Assembly (NCBI GenBank): GCA_946482165.1
Contig: CAMLQS010000102.1
Span: 1-14,944, forward strand
Length of the DNA stretch: 14,944 bases
Reading direction: 5' to 3'
DNA from: an uncultured Verrucomicrobiota bacterium
Lineage (GTDB): Bacteria > Verrucomicrobiota > Verrucomicrobiae > Opitutales > Opitutaceae
The position numbers and the translations under genes were made by a program. A model generated the notes under the pieces. The model saw only the letters and a program-made list of their open reading frames with translations, ran no database searches and was not told the origin of the DNA. This document shows positions 1 through 5,916 of the stretch, piece after piece (the first letter of the stretch is position 1; each line of letters starts with the position of its first letter).

Positions 1-1
1 G

Positions 2-898
2 TCCGGCTCCTTCGGGCGCGCCGCGACGCTCGAATACTACTTTGACTTCACCAAATGCGGCGACGCGGTCGCCGGATCGGCGATCGCCGACACCGCGCAT
101 GGTCGTGCCTCGGCGCGGATGAAGGAGGCCTCCGCGCTCTCAAAGGACAAGGGGCTGCTGATCGCGCCGGACAATGTCGCCGGCCGGACCGGAGCGGTGT
201 TGCCGGCCGAAGCGCTCGGCGTCTTCACCGGCGACTTCACACTGCAGATTTGGTATCGGACCGGGAACTACACGGGGCCGAACACCTTGCTTTACGGCGG
301 CTCCACCTCCGAGCCCGGGGACGACAGCATCGAGGGCGACCAGGCGCTGTTTGTCGGCTACAACAACCGCGCGGGCGAGGTGCAGTTCCTTCGGCCGATC
401 ACCAACGATGGCACCCGATGGGGCGCGGACATGTCCGACACCCTGCTCGGGACCGGAACCGCCCCCGGCACGCTTTACGACTACGTGCTCGTCTATGACA
501 GCGGCGCGCGACGGTTCGCCGCCTACATGGACGGGTTTCCGGTGGGCACGATGCCCGCAAACGATTTCGCCGGCCTGCCCGCGTTGGGGAGCGGGCTCGC
601 CATCGGCGGAGTCCAGACCTCGGCGTTTCCCGATGATCGCGCCGCGGATGTGGCGATCGCCTCGTTTCTGATGTATCGCGGCGCCCTCGCCGGTCCCGCG
701 GTTGCCCGGATCCATGCTTTCGGCCCAAATCCCTCGCTGGAGGAACTGGCGGAGGCGGGCGTCTCCTTGGGCGAAGTCGCGGCTTCGGAAACCGCGGTCT
801 CCGCGGCTCCGGCCGGCGAACCCGCCGCCGGCGGCGGCGAGGCCGCTCATGCCCCGTCCCAAGGGGCGCGGGCTTCGTTTCGCCGCCATCGACGTTGA
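2..898 (+). CDS. secreted LamG/concanavalin A-like jelly-roll protein, 5'-partial
   Basis: The reading frame is open through the left edge, so the N-terminus (probably a signal peptide) is missing. The first visible residues, with the segment LEYYFDFTKCG, align with the mature start of the next gene (LECYFDFTRYG), so only some 20-30 residues are probably lost. The central part (GDFTLQIWYRT..., DQALFVGYNN, GTRWGADM, YVLVYDSGARRFAAYMDG, SFLMYRGAL) has the alternating-strand pattern of a LamG-like lectin fold, which usually binds carbohydrate or protein outside the cell. It is a paralogue of the gene at 953-1774, with roughly half of the residues identical over the best 69-residue stretch. It differs by a tail of about 40 residues rich in Ala, Gly and Pro that ends in the basic run SFRRHRR. 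No catalytic residues are recognisable, so binding or structural work is inferred. The exact ligand is unknown. Confidence 0.85.
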   Translation, partial: SGSFGRAATLEYYFDFTKCGDAVAGSAIADTAHGRASARMKEASALSKDKGLLIAPDNVAGRTGAVLPAEALGVFTGDFTLQIWYRTGNYTGPNTLLYGGSTSEPGDDSIEGDQALFVGYNNRAGEVQFLRPITNDGTRWGADMSDTLLGTGTAPGTLYDYVLVYDSGARRFAAYMDGFPVGTMPANDFAGLPALGSGLAIGGVQTSAFPDDRAADVAIASFLMYRGALAGPAVARIHAFGPNPSLEELAEAGVSLGEVAASETAVSAAPAGEPAAGGGEAAHAPSQGARASFRRHRR

Positions 899-952
899 GC
901 GCGCCGACACGCGGCCATCCCTCGAATTACCCCTGCCCTCGTCCACAAAAGC

Positions 953-1774
953 ATGAAGAAAAATATTCGTCTCGTTTCGACGATCCTTGTCGCCCTGGTC
1001 GGTCTCGAGGCTGCGGCGCGGGCCGCCTCGCTCGAGTGTTATTTTGATTTCACCCGTTACGGTTTGGTGCCGCCCGGCTCGACGATCGTCAGCAACGTCC
1101 ACGGCAAGACGGCGGCCACCGTGAGATCCGTCGGGACCACGCTGAACCGGTGGGGACTGACGATCGAGGCCGGGCATGGCGCGTCCGACACGGGAGTCTC
1201 GATCCCCTCGGAGGGCATTGCCGCCTACGCCGGAGATTTCACCGTTCAGATCTGGTTCGTCACGTCGGAGACGGTGAGCTCCAACACGATGCTTTTTGGC
1301 GGAACGACCTCCTCGGGCACGGACGACAACCTGTCGGGCGACAGCGCCTTTTTCGTCGGCTACAACCACCTAGGGGACAAGACCGAGTATATCCGGCCGG
1401 TGGTCGGCAACGGCACCCGATGGGGAACCGACATGAAGGCGCCGAAAGGCACCGGTCTGTCCGTTCTGTCGTTGCACGACTATGTCGTCACCTACAACAG
1501 CGCGAGCCGGGTGATGACGGCCTATATGAACGGGGCGCAGGTGGGCTCGATGAATGCCGGTGGCTTCGCCGGTCTCGCATCGCTCTCGGAGGGCATTGTC
1601 GTGGGCGGCGTCCGAAACTCCGCTTTCCGGGACGACAGCTCCGCGCCGGTGAACATCCGCTCCTTTCTCGTCTACTCCGGCGTGTTGAGCCCCGGGCAGG
1701 TGGCCAAGCTACACGCCGTCGGGCCGGTCCCGGGTTTGGACGCGCTAGGGATGGCCGACGTCGTCGTGAGATAG
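953..1774 (+). CDS. secreted LamG/concanavalin A-like jelly-roll protein
   Basis: This 273-residue protein starts with a clear signal peptide: basic MKKNIR, a hydrophobic core at residues 7-18, and a likely cut near ARA-A at residue 24/25. The rest is a single LamG-like beta-sandwich (GDFTVQIWFVT, NTMLFGGTT, AFFVGYN, GTRWGTDM, HDYVVTYNSASRVMTAYMNGAQVGSM, SFLVYSGVLSPGQVAKLHAVGP). It lies 54 bp after the related partial gene on the same strand, so the two look like a tandem duplication that is probably co-transcribed. The ATG has no Shine-Dalgarno sequence in front of it (upstream bases tccacaaaagc). It was chosen because it places the signal peptide exactly at the N-terminus. A role in binding polysaccharide or in a surface matrix is inferred from the fold. 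No enzymatic motif is visible. Family assignment is firm at fold level only. Confidence 0.88.
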   Translation: MKKNIRLVSTILVALVGLEAAARAASLECYFDFTRYGLVPPGSTIVSNVHGKTAATVRSVGTTLNRWGLTIEAGHGASDTGVSIPSEGIAAYAGDFTVQIWFVTSETVSSNTMLFGGTTSSGTDDNLSGDSAFFVGYNHLGDKTEYIRPVVGNGTRWGTDMKAPKGTGLSVLSLHDYVVTYNSASRVMTAYMNGAQVGSMNAGGFAGLASLSEGIVVGGVRNSAFRDDSSAPVNIRSFLVYSGVLSPGQVAKLHAVGPVPGLDALGMADVVVR

Positions 1775-1831
1775 GTGGTCCGGCGTCCGGCCGGTGTGGC
1801 GCGCGAGAAGCGGTGAAGCATCCCCAAGGCC

Positions 1832-1850
1832 CACGGGCGAGACGCCCGTG
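1832..1850. terminator. CACGGGCG-AGA-CGCCCGTG hairpin in convergent gap
   Basis: Perfect 8-bp inverted repeat (1832-1839 and 1843-1850) with a 3-base loop, between the 3' ends of the convergent genes ending at 1774 and 1887. It is followed on the plus strand by only a short T run (ttt at 1855-1857). The position suits a bidirectional transcription terminator. The short, stereotyped palindrome could equally be a copy of a dispersed intergenic repeat. Confidence 0.5.
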
Positions 1851-1886
1851 CCACTTTGACATGGGCCGTCGTTTCGAAGACAGCGC

Positions 1887-2528
1887 CTAGAGGTCGGCCA
1901 GCCCCCGGCCTTCGAGCTCGGCGGCGGCGCGGCGGCGCAAGGGGCCTTCGGCGAACGTGTCCGCCCATGCGCGAGCTTGGTCGGGCGCGCGCACGACCCA
2001 TTGATGGAGGACCGACAACACGGCCTCGTCTTGGCGCGGCCCGGGCGGAATGTCGCGGGTTACGACGCGGGCGGCGGCGGCGGGATCGCTTTGCGCGAGC
2101 AGATAGCCGAGGCGGGCCAGCTGATCGTCGCGCCAGTCGCCGCTTTCCTGTCGCAGGGTCCATTCGTGGGCCGCGGTGAAATCTTGCCGGGCCCATTGGA
2201 GCAGAAGGCTGGCGAACAGGCCGGGATCGGCGGCGCAGAGGTTTTGATCAAGGGCCATCTCCACTGCGGCCAGGGGATCGCGTTCGGCGAGGATCAGGCA
2301 GCGACGCGCGAGCGACGCGTCGGGCGATGCCGGGGCGTCGGGCACGGCGGGGAGTTCCCGCGTGTTTGGATACGGATGCGGGCAGGAATCCCGCGCCACC
2401 CTGGCGGATGCGCCCGTGGCGCTCGCGAGCGGGACGGTGGGATGGGCGGGGGCGAGGGCCTCGCGCGCGAAGAGGCAGAGCGCGCAGGCGACGGCGGCGC
2501 CGACGGCGAATCGGGAGGCGGGATGCAT
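1887..2528 (-). CDS. small exported alpha-helical repeat protein, function unknown
   Basis: A 213-residue protein. Residues 6-26 (RFAVGAAVACALCLFAREALA) form a hydrophobic signal peptide or membrane anchor, followed by an Ala/Pro-rich linker to about residue 70. Residues 72-207 are helical, with imperfect units spaced about 35-40 residues apart: AERDPLAAVEMAL (81-93), QWARQDFTAAHEW (111-123), AQSDPAAAARVV (145-156) and QWVVRAPDQARAW (176-188). The repeated W/D-P-x-A-A pattern is like the TPR- or Sel1-like helical repeats common in verrucomicrobial secreted proteins, where they usually serve as protein-binding scaffolds. It lies 69 bp downstream of the lyase gene on the same strand and may be read from the same transcript, although a hairpin sits in the gap. 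No catalytic motif is visible and no specific function is claimed. The reading frame is convincing because the hydrophobic N-terminus and the repeat periodicity coincide. Confidence 0.75.
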   Translation of the reverse strand: MHPASRFAVGAAVACALCLFAREALAPAHPTVPLASATGASARVARDSCPHPYPNTRELPAVPDAPASPDASLARRCLILAERDPLAAVEMALDQNLCAADPGLFASLLLQWARQDFTAAHEWTLRQESGDWRDDQLARLGYLLAQSDPAAAARVVTRDIPPGPRQDEAVLSVLHQWVVRAPDQARAWADTFAEGPLRRRAAAELEGRGLADL

Positions 2529-2544
2529 TGCCGGGGTGAACGAA

Positions 2545-2573
2545 CGCCGCGCTCCAGGGGAAAGAGCGCGGCG
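2545..2573 (-). terminator. hairpin between lyase and helical-repeat gene
   Basis: Perfect 10-bp inverted repeat (CGCCGCGCTC at 2545-2554, GAGCGCGGCG at 2564-2573) with a 9-base loop in the 69-bp gap downstream of the lyase stop codon. On the minus strand it is followed by cgttcgttc, not a clear T tract. It may terminate or attenuate the lyase transcript or stabilise its 3' end. Confidence 0.45.
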
Positions 2574-2597
2574 CGATTCGGGGGAGCGGACCGAGGC

Positions 2598-5462
2598 TTA
2601 CGGCGCGAGGGAGATCGACCACTGCTGGTTGTGGGCGCCTCCGTAGGGCCACTGGATGATCGTGGCGCCATCGGCGGCGCTGCCGCCGTTCACGTCGGCC
2701 ACCTTGCCGCTGTGGACGGCGGTGAGCTTGAAGAAGCCGTCGCCGGAGGGGGTGACGGTCCACTTCTGGCAGTCGTTTCCATTCCACGGCCAGATCTGGA
2801 TCCTGGTGCCGTTGTCGGGCTTGGCGTAATAAACCTCCATGAACGTGCCGGAAAGCGCGTTGCCGATCTGATACTGGCCGTTGATCAGATGGGTGAATGT
2901 CCATTTCTGCTCGGTGCCGCCGTTGGCGCTCCACTGGACGAGGGCCGTGCCGTTGGCGGGGGAGCCGTTCTGCAGGCTCAGGGCCTTGTTGCTGCCGCGG
3001 CTGAACACGCGGTAGGTGCCGTCGGGGATGGTGCGCCCGACGTCGCTGAACGTCGCGAGTTCGGCGATCTGGGTGCCGCCTCCGCCATTGTTGGCGGTCA
3101 CGTTCAGCCGATAATAGCGATACGCGCCGGGGCTGGCGACGTTGAAGCTCATGGTCTGGTAGCGATTCGGGAAGCTGGCCTGGGCGGTCCGGGTGTCGAC
3201 CGCGGTCCAGCTCGAACCGTTGTTGGAGCCCTGAAGCTGCCAGTCCCTCGGATCGCGCGCCGGCACGTCGTTTGCGCTGGTGATGTCGTAACGCTTGATC
3301 GTCTGGGCGACTCCCGGGCCGAAGTCGTATTGCAACCAGCTTTGCGTGGCGCAGAGCCACTTCGTGCCGGCGTTTCCATCGAAGGCCTTGGCGGCGCCTT
3401 CGCCGCCGTCCGGGTTGTTGATGCTGTCGTTGGCGGTGCCGCCGAAGGTGACGTTCAGAAGGTTCGGGTTCACCGGCGTCACCGAGTCCTGGGCGGAGTT
3501 CGCGCTTTCGCCGGCGGCGTTCACCGCGCTGACGACGTAGTGATAGGTGGTGCCGTTGTTCACCGCCGTGTCCACGTAGCTCGGGGCCGTCACCGTCGCG
3601 ATCGTCGTGTAGGGGCCGCCGCTGGCGGTGGCGCGTTTCACCTTGTAGCTCGTCGCGCCGAAGGACTCGGACCAGCGGAGCGGCGCTTTGTATTGTCCGG
3701 GCGCGGCATAGAAGCTCACGGGCGCGGCGGGCGCGGCGACCGGGGCGGCGCCGTTGCCGCCGGTGATGCTCACGTCGCTGAAGGTCGCGGTGCATAGCGT
3801 GCCGGTCTGCATGGAGGTCACGCAAAGGCCGAGGTAGGGCGACGTCCCGAGATTGTCGCAGCGAGCGACGGCGAGGGCCGACCAACTCGCGCCGTCGGGC
3901 GAGGCGTAGGTGGTGACGATGTTTCCCAGTCGCTCCACTTTCACCCACCACACGGGCTGCGAGATCCAGTAGCCTTGGGCTTCCCAATTCGAGCCGCCAT
4001 ACATCTCGGACCAGCCATGGAAGTAGGTCTCCACCTGGCTGTCGGGCCGGAGCGCCACCCAGGCCTTGCACGCGGGGGTGGCGTTCAGGTCGGAGCGGAT
4101 CATCACGCCCGCCTTGTTGAGGCCGACGATGTTTTGCACCGAGGTGACTTTCGCGACGATGGCGCAGTCGCCGCTGACCTGTTTGTAGAGGAAGTGGAAG
4201 CGTTCGGAGCCGTGGGTCCAGATGTCGGAACCCTCTCCGCGCACCGTCCACACGCCGTTGGCATAGGTGCCGCTGCCAGCGGGCGACGCTCCGTTTACGT
4301 CCACGTTGGTCATGCCCGTGCTGACGCGACTCGTGTTCGGGAAGGCGATGGGCGCAGGCGGGGTCGCCGACGAGCCGTCGGCGGATTTCAAGAACATGAA
4401 GGCGTCCGCGTTCGTCCCCTGCGTGGCGAGTTTCTTCTCGATCCACGGGGCGCTCTGGCCCTTGCGCTGAACGTAGTGGCTCTTGAGGATGTTGAATGCG
4501 CGAGGTTCGGCCGCGTAGCCGGGGGAGTCCCAGATCCCCATGTAGTATTCGTCGGTGGTGCCCATCGGCACGAAGGACGTGGGCGTGTTGACGTTGAGGC
4601 GGCAGTAATACTCGCCCATCGCGAGCAGGCGGTTGTCGAGTTCGGAGAACACGTCGATGCCTTGCTTCCAGAATATTTCGGCGGCGGTGGCCATGGCGAG
4701 GATGTGGCCGTAGGCGTGGCCCTGGTCGCGGCCGGTCTCGCCGTGCTCGCCGTTGCTTGCGGTGTTCCGAAGCCCGGTGCTGCCGAAGGCGCGATATTGA
4801 TAGAGCACCTTGTTGAGCTTCGTCGGGTCGTCGTTGAACGCGGCGATGGCGGCGGCGGCGACCAGGCTCAGCGAGCCTTTGTTGGTCGGGCCGAGCACGT
4901 CGATGTGCAGGCCGGTGGCGGGCCAATAGACGTTGCCGAAGAGGTTTTTCACGGCGTCGGTGTCGGCCTGGGTCCAGCCGGGCCAGGTGCCGCGCAGGAT
5001 GTCCGCGCCGCCCACGAAACGGACGGCATAGTCGCCGAGATCGAGGTTGGCCTCCATGCCGGTGAAACTGGTCTGCGTGTTCGCCCAGGAGATCAGGATC
5101 TCGCGGGCTTTCACCGCGTAGTCGTTGTTGCCGGTGAAATACCACATGCGCGCGAGGTTGTAGACCGCGGTCATGTCGTTGCGCCACTGGTTGAGATTGA
5201 CGTTGGGGTTGCGGCTGACGTTCGCGAATGGCCCTTGCTTGGTGTAGCCGAGCGACGAGTGCCAGTCCGCGGCTAGCGCGGCGTAGCCGGACTTCCACGG
5301 TTCGACGTTCAGGTTGGCCTTGAGCGTGGCGAGATCCGTGGCGGTGAGCGGAACGCTCGGATGCACGTAGGCGGAAGCGGAGGCGGCGAAGCCGGCCAGC
5401 GCGGCTAGCACGGTGAAGGCGCGGCGGGCGCGCCCGGGGGTGTTTTGCGGGGTATGTTTCAT
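2598..5462 (-). CDS. secreted multi-domain polysaccharide lyase, alginate-lyase superfamily
   Basis: 954 residues. The signal peptide is cut near ASA-Y (31/32). Residues 33 to about 340 form an all-helical lyase domain of the alginate-lyase superfamily (Pfam Alginate_lyase-like, perhaps close to PL38). Its strongest motif is GRDQGHA (244-250), followed by EIFWKQGIDVFSELDNRLLAMGEYY (262-286). Such enzymes cleave uronic-acid polysaccharides by beta-elimination. Accessory modules follow: a DUF1349/concanavalin-like sandwich (about 385-566), FN3 (about 580-664), an F5/8C or CBM32-like galactose-binding domain (about 668-808), and a ricin/CBM13 trefoil (812-954) with QxW motifs at 852-854, 899-901 and 946-948. 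The ATG (5460-5462) is fixed by the signal peptide, and the upstream sequence (tttctccccc) has no Shine-Dalgarno. The gene is divergent from the giant protein gene at 5917. It shares its catalytic motif with the gene at 12012. The exact substrate (alginate, glucuronan or other) cannot be read from the sequence. Confidence 0.9.
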   Translation of the reverse strand: MKHTPQNTPGRARRAFTVLAALAGFAASASAYVHPSVPLTATDLATLKANLNVEPWKSGYAALAADWHSSLGYTKQGPFANVSRNPNVNLNQWRNDMTAVYNLARMWYFTGNNDYAVKAREILISWANTQTSFTGMEANLDLGDYAVRFVGGADILRGTWPGWTQADTDAVKNLFGNVYWPATGLHIDVLGPTNKGSLSLVAAAAIAAFNDDPTKLNKVLYQYRAFGSTGLRNTASNGEHGETGRDQGHAYGHILAMATAAEIFWKQGIDVFSELDNRLLAMGEYYCRLNVNTPTSFVPMGTTDEYYMGIWDSPGYAAEPRAFNILKSHYVQRKGQSAPWIEKKLATQGTNADAFMFLKSADGSSATPPAPIAFPNTSRVSTGMTNVDVNGASPAGSGTYANGVWTVRGEGSDIWTHGSERFHFLYKQVSGDCAIVAKVTSVQNIVGLNKAGVMIRSDLNATPACKAWVALRPDSQVETYFHGWSEMYGGSNWEAQGYWISQPVWWVKVERLGNIVTTYASPDGASWSALAVARCDNLGTSPYLGLCVTSMQTGTLCTATFSDVSITGGNGAAPVAAPAAPVSFYAAPGQYKAPLRWSESFGATSYKVKRATASGGPYTTIATVTAPSYVDTAVNNGTTYHYVVSAVNAAGESANSAQDSVTPVNPNLLNVTFGGTANDSINNPDGGEGAAKAFDGNAGTKWLCATQSWLQYDFGPGVAQTIKRYDITSANDVPARDPRDWQLQGSNNGSSWTAVDTRTAQASFPNRYQTMSFNVASPGAYRYYRLNVTANNGGGGTQIAELATFSDVGRTIPDGTYRVFSRGSNKALSLQNGSPANGTALVQWSANGGTEQKWTFTHLINGQYQIGNALSGTFMEVYYAKPDNGTRIQIWPWNGNDCQKWTVTPSGDGFFKLTAVHSGKVADVNGGSAADGATIIQWPYGGAHNQQWSISLAP

Positions 5463-5513
5463 GGGGGAGAAAGCGGCCCGGTTCGCACGCGTGGGTTGCG
5501 CGGCGGCCGCATC

Positions 5514-5594
5514 GGGCGGGGGGGGGGGCGGGTTTACCGTGCGTGCGCGCCCGGCGCGGGGGCGGCCCCGGGGGGGGGGGGCGGCGGGGGGGGG
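5514..5594. repeat. long poly-G tracts upstream of the lyase gene
   Basis: The plus strand carries G3-C-G11-C-G3 (5514-5532), then G5 (5558-5562), C4-G12 (5566-5581) and G9 (5586-5594). On the minus strand these become C tracts lying 50-130 bp in front of the lyase start, in its leader or promoter. The tracts could form G-quadruplexes and are long enough for strand slippage. They may also be unreliable base counts in the assembly. Confidence 0.8.
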
Positions 5595-5635
5595 CCGAGG
5601 TCTGCATGCCCAGCCACGGGAAACGAGGATGGCGG

Positions 5636-5652
5636 TTGCTTACCCAGTTAGG
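5636..5652 (-). promoter_or_regulatory. operator-like site 1 (inverted copy of site 2)
   Basis: The minus strand reads CCTAACTGGGTAAGCAA. It matches site 2 (5738-5754) at 14 of 17 positions, with the block GGTAAGCAA identical, in opposite orientation. Each copy contains an imperfect dyad, CTAAC-N3-GTAAG. A binding site for a transcription regulator of the divergent lyase and giant-protein genes is inferred. Confidence 0.5.
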
Positions 5653-5737
5653 TCCTCGAGGCGCGAGCCGTGTGGCGCGCGTTATTCGGTGGGCCCGGGG
5701 CGCGCGACGGAGGGCGTTCGTGCAGTCTTTCGTGCGC

Positions 5738-5754
5738 GCTAACACGGTAAGCAA
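5738..5754 (+). promoter_or_regulatory. operator-like site 2
   Basis: The plus strand reads GCTAACACGGTAAGCAA, the partner of site 1 in inverted orientation. The copies start 102 bp apart, close to a whole number of DNA turns, which would suit two bound proteins on the same face joined by a loop. It is AT-richer than the surrounding DNA. No regulator gene is present in the window to name the binder. Confidence 0.5.
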
Positions 5755-5835
5755 GTGGGGCGTTTGATCGGCCGAAGCGGCGGAGGCAGATGCTACTCGT
5801 CGAACCTTCTTTCCCCTCCCGAGCCGGCGTTGTCG

Positions 5836-5853
5836 GCGCGGGCTACCCCGCGC
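5836..5853 (+). other. leader hairpin before the giant modular gene
   Basis: Perfect 7-bp stem (GCGCGGG at 5836-5842, CCCGCGC at 5847-5853) with the loop CTAC, about 63 bp before the start codon at 5917. It may be a structured 5' leader element. In DNA this GC-rich it could also arise by chance. Confidence 0.3.
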
Positions 5854-5916
5854 GGTGTGCCGTGCATCGTCAGGATGCGAAACGCCTGCGCTTCAAGTTT
5901 TCAGTCACTAAATCCC

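Larger units (their letters stand above)
5463..5916. promoter_or_regulatory. divergent intergenic/promoter region
   Basis: A 454-bp non-coding stretch separates the divergent lyase gene (start 5462, minus) and giant modular protein gene (start 5917, plus). It must hold the promoters for both. It contains poly-G tracts on the lyase side, two inverted 17-bp operator-like sites in the middle, and a small hairpin in the leader of the rightward gene. I could not identify a convincing -35/-10 pair on either strand. The long reading frames that cross it are extensions or shadows of the flanking genes. Confidence 0.7.

Noticed and set aside
838..895. Gene 1 tail containing gcccc/ggggc palindrome, considered as an inserted repeat
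   Set aside because: The stem is only 5 bp and the reading frame is continuous. There is no target duplication or other sign of insertion in the window.
1977..3797. Plus-strand open frame of 606 codons antisense to the helical-repeat and lyase genes
   Set aside because: Its Gly/Val/Ala/Arg-rich composition is typical of an antisense shadow in high-GC DNA. It lacks recognisable motifs and conflicts with two supported genes.
2248..5754. Very long minus-strand open frame (1168 codons) over the lyase gene in another frame
   Set aside because: It is extremely rich in Arg, His and Pro, has no domain or signal peptide, and overlaps a gene with clear domains on the same strand. It is a GC-driven shadow frame.
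5755..5916. Upstream in-frame start adding 54 residues to the giant protein
   Set aside because: It would place a non-secretory, low-quality segment before the signal peptide at MPLHTPTRPRLRR and would overlap operator-like site 2.
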